Source: Bacteroidaceae bacterium | GTDB taxonomy: Bacteria > Bacteroidota > Bacteroidia > Bacteroidales > Bacteroidaceae | Reading direction: 5' to 3' | Length of the DNA: 33,395 bases | Assembly (NCBI GenBank): GCA_017522785.1 | Contig: JAFWYF010000019.1 | Location: 1 to 33,395 of the forward strand | In this document: positions 1 through 7,280 of the stretch, piece by piece | How positions within the stretch are numbered: the first letter of the stretch is position 1 | Layout of the letters: each line of letters opens with the position of its first letter | Program-made: the position numbers and the translations under genes | Notes under the pieces: model-generated | Told to the model about the DNA's origin: nothing | The model's database searches: none | What the model saw: the letters and a program-made list of their open reading frames with translations, nothing else

Positions 1-182
1 ACAAGAATATTTGTGAGTTAATATGCTCCTTGCCTGTGGAATATTCTGTTCCGCTGAGATTGTTGATAAAAGGGTACAGATACAGCGAGATTGCCGACAT
101 ACTTGCCCTGCCGTTGTGTACGGTAAAGAACAGAATTCATGCGGCAAGGGTTAGAATGAGAATTATTATCGGGAATAAATAG
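1..182 (+). CDS. ECF-type RNA polymerase sigma factor, 3' end only
   Basis: The reading frame is open from the window edge (codons from base 3) to a TAG at 180-182 and gives 59 residues. They match region 4 of a sigma-70 family factor: an 'LP.EY' entry, then a helix-turn-helix around YSEIADILALPLCTVKNRIH and a basic tail (AARVRMR). In ECF sigma factors this part contacts the -35/-33 promoter element. The usual Gly of the 'P.GTVK' turn is Cys here, a minor departure. The start, region 2 and any anti-sigma gene lie outside the window, so the regulon cannot be judged. The gene converges on the MORN gene with only 11 bases between stop codons and no visible terminator hairpin. The family is clear; the subgroup is not. 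Confidence 0.8.
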   Translation, partial: KNICELICSLPVEYSVPLRLLIKGYRYSEIADILALPLCTVKNRIHAARVRMRIIIGNK

Positions 183-193
183 CTTTTAGAGCA

Positions 194-838
194 CTATTCA
201 ACTTTGCAATCGCCTATCCACTTGCCGTAGAATACTCGACGGTCTGTTTTGAAGAGTGCGCCATAGCCTTGACGATAGCCGTCGCAATACTCTCCATACC
301 AAAAATCACCATTTGTCCAATAATAGACTCCATAGCCATGACGTTTACCGTTATATGTTTCGCCATAATAGGCATCGCCATTAGCATATTTTATTCTGTG
401 GAAACCATTACAGGGTGCTCCCGAAGAAAATGCCTCGAGGTACTCTTTCGATGGTTCGTGATTGCCCTCTTTGTCGTGTATGCGCAATATTCCGCCGGTC
501 TCTAAATCGTACTCGACAAAAGACTCTTCGCTACCTACTCGGGCTATAGCATCGGTAAGGGTTATACCAAACAGATGCTTGCCTTTACGATACTGTCCGA
601 AGGTTTGTGAGCCGTCTTCGGAAAGGAAATAGCCCCAGCCATAGATTGTGTTATCGATGAGTTGTCCGATATATTGCCCATGACGGCTTGAGATATATTT
701 GGTTTCGGCTTCAGCACTGACATAATCGCAGAAAACAGATTGCAATACGTCGCACATATCGTCGTACAATTTTATATTCGATTGTGCATTAAGCACCATT
801 GGCAACAGCACAAATATTGTAAGAAGTGTTTTTTTCAT
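194..838 (-). CDS. Exported MORN-repeat protein
   Basis: The protein has 214 residues. I chose the ATG at 838 over an upstream in-frame ATG at 895 because it opens a good signal peptide (MKKTLLTIFVLLPMVLNAQS, cleavage near residues 18-20) and lies just past the nadD stop; the longer form would run inside nadD and bury the signal. MORN-type repeats (YxGxxxxGxxxGxG pattern) appear at about residues 55-90 and, more clearly, 157-207, rich in Tyr, Gly and Asp. MORN repeats form beta-hairpin solenoids used for protein or membrane contact; no catalytic domain is visible. It is the last gene of yicC-gmk-nadD, probably by translational coupling, since only two bases separate it from nadD. A periplasmic or surface location is inferred. 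The precise role is unknown. Confidence 0.8.
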   Translation of the reverse strand: MKKTLLTIFVLLPMVLNAQSNIKLYDDMCDVLQSVFCDYVSAEAETKYISSRHGQYIGQLIDNTIYGWGYFLSEDGSQTFGQYRKGKHLFGITLTDAIARVGSEESFVEYDLETGGILRIHDKEGNHEPSKEYLEAFSSGAPCNGFHRIKYANGDAYYGETYNGKRHGYGVYYWTNGDFWYGEYCDGYRQGYGALFKTDRRVFYGKWIGDCKVE

Positions 839-840
839 AT

Positions 841-1422
841 CTATATATAAAGTTTGTTTGCTACTATATAATCTTTTACTTTGGGATTGAGCCACTCCGC
901 AGTGCTGTCTCCTTCTGCTATGCTCCTGCGCAACTCGGTTGAACTGATATTATAGAGCGAAGAGGCAAGCCACTGCACATTGCCCGGCAAAGTGGAGGGT
1001 TCCACTGCACTACCCTCACGTGGGTAGACAATGAACGAGAATCGCGATAGAATCGCTTCGTAGGAATACCATTTATCTATCTTCTCCCAATTATCTGCCC
1101 CTATCAGCAACAGAAACTCCCTATCGGGATATTTCTTTTCAAGAGCATTAAGCGTGTTTATGGTATATGATGGTCGGGGAAGATGAAATTCAAAATCGCA
1201 CGCCACAAAACGCGGCTCGTTTTGTGTTGCCAAACGTACCATATCCAAACGCTGTTTCTCGTTTGTAAGCCGAGCCCCCTGCTTGTGAGGATTCATGGGA
1301 GAAACCATGAACCACACTTCGTTGGCCAGCCCATTGTCGAGCACCTGAGCCGCAAGCGATGTATGTCCGTTATGTATTGGGTCGAAAGAGCCACCAAAAA
1401 GAGCTGTTCTTTTTTTATTCAT
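841..1422 (-). CDS. nadD: Nicotinate-nucleotide adenylyltransferase
   Basis: The enzyme joins nicotinate mononucleotide and ATP to give deamido-NAD, the penultimate step of NAD synthesis in the cytoplasm. The 193 residues are of normal family length. The N-terminal nucleotidyltransferase signature GGSFDPIHNGH (residues 10-20, HxGH type with His17 and His20) binds the ATP phosphates, and the second motif ISSTELR lies near residues 160-168. An NWEKIDKWYSYEAI segment matches the substrate-binding region. The start codon overlaps the end of gmk by eight bases, indicating coupled translation, and the MORN gene follows after two bases. Identification is secure. Confidence 0.96.
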   Translation of the reverse strand: MNKKRTALFGGSFDPIHNGHTSLAAQVLDNGLANEVWFMVSPMNPHKQGARLTNEKQRLDMVRLATQNEPRFVACDFEFHLPRPSYTINTLNALEKKYPDREFLLLIGADNWEKIDKWYSYEAILSRFSFIVYPREGSAVEPSTLPGNVQWLASSLYNISSTELRRSIAEGDSTAEWLNPKVKDYIVANKLYI

Positions 1423-1981
1423 TTAAAAATTTCTTTACAACATCTAGCAACTCTTTCTGTGCCATCTCCAAATTATCGTTCACTATCACCTTGTCGGCAA
1501 AACGGGCAAAGGTCATCTCGTACTCGGCTTTGCCAAGACGTTTCTCTATCTCTTCGGCAGAGGTATCGCCACGTCCTTGCAAACGGTTGCGAAGAACTTC
1601 GAGCGAGGGTGCCTGAACAAAAATAAAGAGTGCTCGGTCGGCATAGTACTTTTTTAGACAACACCCACCTTTTACATCTACATCGAACAGCACGTTCTGC
1701 TCTTCGAGTTGTTGCTCTACCTGCGACTTTAATGTACCATAGAAACGACCGGGATAAACCTCTTCGTACTCCACAAACTCATCGGCTGCTATCATGGCAC
1801 GAAACTCCTCGGGTGTATAGAAGAAATAATCGACACCATGACGTTCGCTACCACGAGGTTCTCTGCTTGTTGCCGAAACCGAGAAGCCAAAATCGAGCCC
1901 CTGCTCCATTAAAAAACGGACCAATGTTGATTTACCGGAGCCCGACGGTGCTGAAAATATTACCAGTTTTCCTTTTTTCAT
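1415..1981 (-). CDS. gmk: Guanylate kinase
   Basis: It phosphorylates GMP (or dGMP) to GDP with ATP, an essential step in guanine nucleotide supply. The 188-residue protein begins with a beta strand and P-loop (SAPSGSGKST, residues 10-19), followed by the GMP-binding segment with TSREPRGSERHGVDYFF, where the Arg and the Tyr contact the GMP phosphate and base, and a lid region with RLQGRGDTSAEEIEKRL. The C-terminal half contains the Asp/Asn stretch seen in the family (VNDNLE). It lies 41 bases downstream of yicC and overlaps nadD by eight bases, so the three are very probably cotranscribed. Nothing is unusual. Confidence 0.97.
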   Translation of the reverse strand: MKKGKLVIFSAPSGSGKSTLVRFLMEQGLDFGFSVSATSREPRGSERHGVDYFFYTPEEFRAMIAADEFVEYEEVYPGRFYGTLKSQVEQQLEEQNVLFDVDVKGGCCLKKYYADRALFIFVQAPSLEVLRNRLQGRGDTSAEEIEKRLGKAEYEMTFARFADKVIVNDNLEMAQKELLDVVKKFLNE

Positions 1982-2022
1982 CGTTTCGTTAATAATTTTA
2001 TTCTTTAAACAGTAAAGATAAT

Positions 2023-2898
2023 TTACAGTACATTCAATACTTGCTCTTTTATCTGCTCCAATTCATCCTTCATGCGCACTACAATATTCTGCATTTCTGC
2101 ATTATTGCTCTTGCTACCAAGGGTGTTTATCTCACGTCCCATCTCCTGAGCTATAAACCCAAGTTTCTTGCCTTGACCGTTGCCGGTGTTCATAGTCTCC
2201 TCGAAATAGTTAAGATGGTTTGACAGACGCTGTTTTTCTTCGTTGATATCTAATTTTTCGATATAGTATATCAGTTCTTGTTCAAATCTGTTTTTGTCGT
2301 AATCTACTCCAATCTGCTTCTCCAAGGTATCTATTATGCGGTTACGTATCTTTTCGACACGCTCTTTTTCATAGGGTTCAACAGATTGCAACAGAGATGA
2401 TATATTCTGTAGTTTCGATTGGAACTTATTTTGCAACGAAGCTCCCTCCTGACGACGGAACTCTATCAAATTGTCGATAGCGGAATTTACTGCGACTAAA
2501 GTCTCTGTCCACTCCTCATCGGAAACCTCGTAAATCTCTTTGCGGGCAATAACTTCAGGCATACGAAGGAGAATCTCGAACATATTTTCGGGAAGGGGAA
2601 TTCCCGTTTCAGACGATATTAATTTCATCTGCTCGACATATCCCTGCATCACCAATTGATTTATGGCCGGTGTATCGGCTTTTTCGTTCTGTTCTACCCA
2701 TAGTGTAAAATCGACCTTTCCACGCTCCAAACGATTGGCAACAAGACTACGAATTTCCATTTCGTGTGCCTTGAACTGGGGCGCTATGCGTGTCGATAGG
2801 TCCATCGCTTTACCATTGAGAGAGCGTATCTCGATACAAATTTTTCTCTCCTGAAACTGTGCTACAGCCTTGCCATAGCCTGTCATAGAATATATCAT
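2023..2898 (-). CDS. yicC: YicC family endoribonuclease
   Basis: The 291-residue protein matches the YicC/YloC family along its whole length. The start MIYSMTGYGKA is the family N-terminal signature, and the C-terminal DUF1732 segment includes EMGREINTLGSKSNN at about residues 251-265, a highly conserved Glu/Arg/Asn-rich patch. The middle is rich in charged, helix-forming residues. Members of the family have been shown to be endoribonucleases involved in RNA turnover; I rely on that for the function. The gene starts the operon with gmk next, a pairing common in bacteria. The upstream region is shared with the divergent tsaB operon. I could not find a convincing consensus promoter for yicC. 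Confidence 0.92.
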   Translation of the reverse strand: MIYSMTGYGKAVAQFQERKICIEIRSLNGKAMDLSTRIAPQFKAHEMEIRSLVANRLERGKVDFTLWVEQNEKADTPAINQLVMQGYVEQMKLISSETGIPLPENMFEILLRMPEVIARKEIYEVSDEEWTETLVAVNSAIDNLIEFRRQEGASLQNKFQSKLQNISSLLQSVEPYEKERVEKIRNRIIDTLEKQIGVDYDKNRFEQELIYYIEKLDINEEKQRLSNHLNYFEETMNTGNGQGKKLGFIAQEMGREINTLGSKSNNAEMQNIVVRMKDELEQIKEQVLNVL

Positions 2899-3131
2899 AG
2901 TACTGCTTTTGACTATTTTATTACTTTTATGAACTGTAATTGAGAAAATGTTTTAAAATTCATTCAACAATTTTTACATTTTGCGCAATGCCGAACAAAT
3001 ACATTTTCTTACAACTTGCGAAAATAACCATTTATTTCCAAAAGAGTTGCATATATATCACTTTTTTCGACTTATATATTACTATAATATTAAAAAATAT
3101 TATTTATATAGTTTCCTTCATTTAAAATTCG

Positions 3132-3139
3132 TACATTTG
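3132..3139 (+). promoter_or_regulatory. Putative -7 element of the tsaB operon promoter
   Basis: TACATTTG fits the Bacteroidales -7 consensus TAnnTTTG and lies 53 bases before the tsaB ATG. I found no good -33 TTTG at 19-20 bases upstream, so the call rests on the -7 element and its position at the head of a nine-gene operon. Just upstream (3084-3103) is an all A/T inverted repeat, ATAATATT with a four-base A loop. The 294-base region between yicC and tsaB is otherwise very A/T-rich and carries no gene. Confidence 0.5.
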
Positions 3140-3192
3140 CAGAATGTGGCAAATTACGAATTAAACAGACACACAACAAAAGTCGAAAATTT

Positions 3193-3894
3193 ATGGCAGT
3201 AATATTAAACATAGAAGCTTCTACAGAATGTTGCTCTGTTGCTTTGAGCGAGAGTGGAGAAGTCTTTTTCAACAGAGAGAACCACGAAGACCGTTCACAT
3301 GCTAAGATTCTGGCCCCGTTTGTAGAGGAGGCATTGAAAACAGCCGACAGCAGAGCAATGCCGATAGACGCTGTAGCACTGAGTTGTGGCCCCGGTTCCT
3401 ACACAGGGTTACGCATAGCCTCATCGACAGCAAAAGGTGTCTGCTATGGACGCAACCTGCCTTTGATTGCTATTCCTACAACCGCTATTATGTCGGTTCC
3501 GGTACTATTCAGAGACGACTTGCCCGAAGATGCTCTTCTTTGTCCAATGATAGATGCACGCCGAAACGAAGTTTATGCAACTGTTTACGACAGAGCATTG
3601 AACATTGTAAAAGAGACAATGGCCGAAGTGGTAACAGAAAATAGTTTTGCCGATATATTGGAAAATCATCCGGTATATTTTTTTGGCAACGGAGCCGAAA
3701 AGTGCAGCAAAATAATAACATCGCCAAATGCACATTTTTTGGATAGCAATCGTTCGCCTTTGGCAAAATGGATGATGCCTCTTGCCGAACGTGCATGGCT
3801 CGATGAGAGATTCGAAGATATTGCATACTTTGAGCCATTCTACCTGAAAAACTTTGTAGCGACAAAGCCCAAAGAACTTTTAAAAGATTTTTAA
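3193..3894 (+). CDS. tsaB: tRNA threonylcarbamoyladenosine biosynthesis protein TsaB
   Basis: TsaB is the inactive ASKHA-fold partner of TsaD in the complex that makes t6A at position 37 of ANN-decoding tRNAs. The 233-residue protein starts MAVILNIEASTECCSVAL, the first ASKHA strand-turn of the family, and contains SCGPGSYTGLRI near residues 64-75, the TsaB/YeaZ hallmark. A 'PMIDARRNEVYA' segment follows, also typical. Length is normal. It opens the + strand operon. Its stop overlaps the ATG of the next gene (TAATG), which suggests translational coupling. The partners tsaD, tsaC and tsaE are not in the window. Confidence 0.95.
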   Translation: MAVILNIEASTECCSVALSESGEVFFNRENHEDRSHAKILAPFVEEALKTADSRAMPIDAVALSCGPGSYTGLRIASSTAKGVCYGRNLPLIAIPTTAIMSVPVLFRDDLPEDALLCPMIDARRNEVYATVYDRALNIVKETMAEVVTENSFADILENHPVYFFGNGAEKCSKIITSPNAHFLDSNRSPLAKWMMPLAERAWLDERFEDIAYFEPFYLKNFVATKPKELLKDF

Positions 3895-4523
3895 TGAACA
3901 ATTATACAGAGCCTACAGCCATGATGGAATATAATACCAAACAAAAGAAGTTACCACTACCCGAATATGGTCGTTCGGTACAGAAAATGGTGGACCACGC
4001 ACTCACTATCGAAGACAGAGAGGAGCGGCAAATTTGTGCGCAGACAATTGTAAACATCATGGACAGCATGTTCCCCAACATGCGCGACCTGCCCGATTAC
4101 AAGCATAAACTATGGGATCATCTGGCAATAATGTCCGACTTTAAGCTCGACATCGACTACCCTGTAGAGGTCATAAAAAAAGAGAAATTCAATGAACCGC
4201 CTTCGAGAATTCCATACCAAACAGGAGAGATAAAAAACAGGCACTACGGCAGAGTGGTTGAGGATATGATAAAACATGCCTGCACAATGGACGAAGGAGA
4301 AGAACGCAACAAATTCATTGAACTTATCACCGTGCAGATGAAAAAAAATTATCTTGTATGGAACAAAGACAATGTAGACAACAAACGCATATTCGAAGAC
4401 CTTAGAACATATTCAGAGGGCAAAATCGACATTGCCGATGGCGAGATAAAGATTCAGCAGTCGCCACGAAACGACAATTCCCGCAACAACAAACGAAAAA
4501 AGGTATTCAAGAAAAAACATTAA
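3894..4523 (+). CDS. DUF4290 family protein of unknown function
   Basis: The product has 209 residues as annotated from the ATG overlapping the tsaB stop. An internal Met-Met pair at 3921-3926 could be the real start, because family members as I know them begin close to 'MEYNT...LPLPEYGR'. The protein is soluble, with no signal peptide or membrane helix. It has two similar halves: 'LPEYGRSVQKMVDHALTIEDREER' near residues 22-45 resembles 'NRHYGRVVEDMIKHACTMDEGEER' near 115-138, hinting at an internal duplication. The last 20 residues are strongly basic (KRKKVFKKKH), consistent with nucleic acid or ribosome contact, but that is inference. The family is restricted to Bacteroidota; no function is known to me. 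Confidence 0.8.
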   Translation: MNNYTEPTAMMEYNTKQKKLPLPEYGRSVQKMVDHALTIEDREERQICAQTIVNIMDSMFPNMRDLPDYKHKLWDHLAIMSDFKLDIDYPVEVIKKEKFNEPPSRIPYQTGEIKNRHYGRVVEDMIKHACTMDEGEERNKFIELITVQMKKNYLVWNKDNVDNKRIFEDLRTYSEGKIDIADGEIKIQQSPRNDNSRNNKRKKVFKKKH

Positions 4524-4534
4524 ACAAACATACT

Positions 4535-5839
4535 ATGGCATCTTTCATTATAGAGGGAGGACACAGACTCAATGGCGAAATAACGCCACAAGGAGCAAAG
4601 AACGAGGTTCTGCAGGAAATTTGCGCTACACTGCTGACTGACGAAAAGGTTACCATCGAGAATATTCCCAATATTGCCGATGTAAATAACCTCATCAACC
4701 AGCTGATGCACATGGGTGTAACAGTTACACAGAATGGAGCAGGCAGTTTCACATTTCAGGCAAATAACATCAACCTCGACTATCTCGACAGCAAAGAGTA
4801 CATAGAGAGTTGTACTCGCCTGCGTGGTTCGGTTATGTTCATAGGACCATTGTTAGCACGTTTTGGTAAGGCTACGATGCCACAACCCGGTGGCGACAAG
4901 ATAGGACGTCGTCGTTTGGACACCCACTTCATTGGCTTGCAAAAGTTGGGAGCCGATTTTGGATATAACGAGAAGATTTCGGCATACAGCATGAAAGCCG
5001 ACAAGCTGAAAGGATGTTACATGCTTTTGGACGAGGCTTCGGTAACCGGAACTGCAAACATTATTATGGCTGCAACACTTGCCGAGGGCACTACAATCAT
5101 TTACAATGCAGCATGTGAGCCATATATTCAGCAACTATGCAAGATGCTCTGCAAGATGGGAGCAAAGATAAAGGGCATTTCGAGCAACCTGCTTACCATA
5201 GAGGGAGTAAAAGAGTTGGGTGGCTGTACACATCGTGCTCTACCCGACATGATTGAAGTGGGTAGTTTCATTGGAATGGCGGCAATGACAAAAAGTGAAC
5301 TGACCATTAAAGATGTCTCTTTTGAAAATTTAGGTATTATCCCCGACTGTTTCCGCCGTTTAGGAGTGCATTTTGAGCAAAAAGGCGATGATATATTCAT
5401 TCCCGCGCAAGAGCATTACGAAATAGAATCGTTCATCGACGGCTCTATAATGAGCATTAGCGATGCTCCATGGCCTGGACTCACTCCCGACCTTCTGAGT
5501 GTGCTTTTGGTTACCGCCATTCAGGCAAAAGGAAGTGTGCTTATTCATCAAAAGATGTTCGAGAGCCGACTCTTCTTTGTAGACAAACTGATTGACATGG
5601 GTGCACAAATAATATTATGCGACCCACACCGCGCAGTTGTAATTGGCCACGACCACCGTTTCACACTCAAGCCACGCTCAATGAGTTCACCTGACATTCG
5701 TGCAGGTATTGCGCTTTTAATTGCTGCAATGAGCGCCGACGGCATTAGCCGTATCGACAACATTGAACAGATTGACCGAGGATATCAGAACTTGGAACAG
5801 AGACTAAACCAATTGGGTGCAAAAATCACCCGTTCATAA
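4535..5839 (+). CDS. murA: UDP-N-acetylglucosamine 1-carboxyvinyltransferase (Asp-type MurA)
   Basis: MurA transfers enolpyruvate from PEP to UDP-GlcNAc, the first committed step of peptidoglycan synthesis. The 434-residue protein covers the whole EPSP-synthase-like fold. Visible active-site features are Lys22-Asn23 (QGAKNEVL), an Arg-rich loop 'CTRLRGSV' near residue 95, the Asp of PGLTPDLLSV (Asp305 in E. coli) and the Arg of SPDIRAG (Arg397). The catalytic loop reads PGGDKIGRRRLD: the residue equal to E. coli Cys115 is Asp121 (codon GAC at 4895-4897). Asp-type enzymes, as in mycobacteria and chlamydiae, remain active but are not alkylated by fosfomycin. The gene sits between DUF4290 and rimM with short gaps, in the operon interior. 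Confidence 0.96.
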   Translation: MASFIIEGGHRLNGEITPQGAKNEVLQEICATLLTDEKVTIENIPNIADVNNLINQLMHMGVTVTQNGAGSFTFQANNINLDYLDSKEYIESCTRLRGSVMFIGPLLARFGKATMPQPGGDKIGRRRLDTHFIGLQKLGADFGYNEKISAYSMKADKLKGCYMLLDEASVTGTANIIMAATLAEGTTIIYNAACEPYIQQLCKMLCKMGAKIKGISSNLLTIEGVKELGGCTHRALPDMIEVGSFIGMAAMTKSELTIKDVSFENLGIIPDCFRRLGVHFEQKGDDIFIPAQEHYEIESFIDGSIMSISDAPWPGLTPDLLSVLLVTAIQAKGSVLIHQKMFESRLFFVDKLIDMGAQIILCDPHRAVVIGHDHRFTLKPRSMSSPDIRAGIALLIAAMSADGISRIDNIEQIDRGYQNLEQRLNQLGAKITRS

Positions 5840-5850
5840 CCCCCGATAAG

Positions 5851-6360
5851 ATGCTAAAAAAAGAGGATTTCACATACTACGGAAAATTTCTTAAGCCACA
5901 TGGCACCAGAGGCGAAATAGGTCTATTGGGCGACAGTTTTGTCCTAGGCGAGGATTGCGATTTTGTAGCAGTGGACATCGACGGTATATTGGTGCCATTC
6001 TTCTTTGAGCAATGCCGAACAAAGAACAACGACACACTAATTGTAAAGATTGAGCGCATGAACAGTGCCGAAGAGGTACGTTACCTGACCAACAGAGATG
6101 CTTATATTCCACGCGAATGGGTGGAAGAGAGCGACAACCTCACATGGAGCTATTTTCGCGATTTCACAGCCGAAGATTCGTTGATGGGAGAGCTTGGCAC
6201 AATAACAGATGTGGATGACAGCACAGTAAACACTTTGTTTGTTGTAGAGAACAACGATGGTGAGTTGCTGATACCTGCGCATGAGGAGTTTATAATGGAG
6301 ATAGACCACGAGAAGAGAAGAATAATATTCAAACTTCCCGAAGGGCTTGTATCACTCTAA
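5851..6360 (+). CDS. rimM: Ribosome maturation factor RimM
   Basis: RimM helps mature the head of the 30S subunit, binding uS19 through its C-terminal PRC-barrel. The 169-residue product shows the N-terminal RimM barrel motif 'GKFLKPHGTRGEIGL' near residues 11-25 and the linker and PRC-barrel beginning around residue 100, with 'LLIPAHEEFIMEIDHEKRRI' near residues 140-159, the conserved C-terminal region. Length is typical. It follows murA after 11 bases and precedes the LytM gene by 12. In many bacteria rimM travels with trmD and rpsP; here it does not, which is usual for Bacteroidales. Confidence 0.93.
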   Translation: MLKKEDFTYYGKFLKPHGTRGEIGLLGDSFVLGEDCDFVAVDIDGILVPFFFEQCRTKNNDTLIVKIERMNSAEEVRYLTNRDAYIPREWVEESDNLTWSYFRDFTAEDSLMGELGTITDVDDSTVNTLFVVENNDGELLIPAHEEFIMEIDHEKRRIIFKLPEGLVSL

Positions 6361-6372
6361 AATAATTGACAA

Positions 6373-7236
6373 ATGAAAAAAGAGTTCAAAAGCAAGATAA
6401 TGCGTAAATACCGACTGACCATTCACAACGAGAACAAGTTGGAGAATGTGCTTGGTTTCTACGTATCGCCGTTCTGGGTAATAATTTCGCTATTCTTTTC
6501 GTTTTTGCTGGTTGCCGGGGTGGTTTTACTGATTTTCATATTCACCCCTGTAGCAGAATACCTGCCGGGATATGTCAGCAACCGCACAAGAGAGACACTT
6601 GTTGAGTATGCTCTAACCATAGATTCGCTAAACGAAGAGGTAGACAAGCAGAATAGGTTTCTAGGGAACATACGAAACATAATAGAGGGAAAGATAACCA
6701 TATCGAACGACACCGTTGCAACGTTCGACTCACTACCATCACCCGATAAATATCCTATTGAAACAACGCCTTTAGAGGAGGATTTTGCTCAGGAATTTGA
6801 GAAGAAAGAGCGCTATAACCTGATATCGCAAGCAACAAACGTGGGAGCACTACAGGGCATAAACTTCTATCGTCCAACACGTGGCATGATAATAAAGGGG
6901 TTCAATCCAAAAGCACAGCACTATGGAGTGGACATTGCCGAGAACCCCAACGAAAGCGTTGTTGCAATCTGGGACGGAACAATTGTTATGAGCGACTATA
7001 CCGCCAACGATGGCTACATGATAGTAATACAGCATAGCGAGAATTTGGTATCGGTATATCGCAACTGCTACAGAATACTAAAAGAGGTTGGTAACAAGGT
7101 GCAAGCCGGCGAGGTTATTGCAGCACTCAGCAGTGGCAATGACGAGCTTGCAGGTAGCAAGTTCAAACCATATCTACACTTGGAATTATGGCACAGAGGA
7201 GAGCCTCTCGACCCTGTACACTACATTCCATTCTAA
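6373..7236 (+). CDS. Membrane-anchored LytM/M23 protein, probably non-catalytic
   Basis: The protein has 287 residues: a short basic cytoplasmic N-terminus, one membrane helix at about 33-58, a coiled region with heptads at about 72-105, and a LytM (peptidase M23) domain at about 165-285. Of the M23 active site, the zinc ligands His183 and Asp187 (HYGVD) and His269 are present. The two catalytic His are not: the 'YxHL' His is Asn231 (YRNC) and the first His of HxH is Tyr267 (YLHLEL). It may therefore bind zinc and glycan without cutting, like amidase activators such as EnvC and NlpD; this is inference. The neighbours murA and dxr fit a cell-envelope role. Confidence 0.85.
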   Translation: MKKEFKSKIMRKYRLTIHNENKLENVLGFYVSPFWVIISLFFSFLLVAGVVLLIFIFTPVAEYLPGYVSNRTRETLVEYALTIDSLNEEVDKQNRFLGNIRNIIEGKITISNDTVATFDSLPSPDKYPIETTPLEEDFAQEFEKKERYNLISQATNVGALQGINFYRPTRGMIIKGFNPKAQHYGVDIAENPNESVVAIWDGTIVMSDYTANDGYMIVIQHSENLVSVYRNCYRILKEVGNKVQAGEVIAALSSGNDELAGSKFKPYLHLELWHRGEPLDPVHYIPF

Positions 7237-7280
7237 AAGCAAACAAATTAGAAATTACGATATAAAACGTTTCTTCGCAA

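Noticed and set aside
838-895. Longer start for the MORN protein at 895
   Set aside because: The added 19 residues would overlap the end of nadD and bury a good signal peptide.
193-1626. Open frames on the + strand across the MORN, nadD and gmk genes (for example 1183-1626)
   Set aside because: They are opposite to well-conserved genes, have no family resemblance and no start signals; shadow frames.
3084-3103. All A/T inverted repeat (ATAATATT, A loop) upstream of the tsaB promoter as an operator
   Set aside because: In such an A/T-rich gap an eight-base A/T palindrome is expected by chance; it is noted only as context of the promoter.
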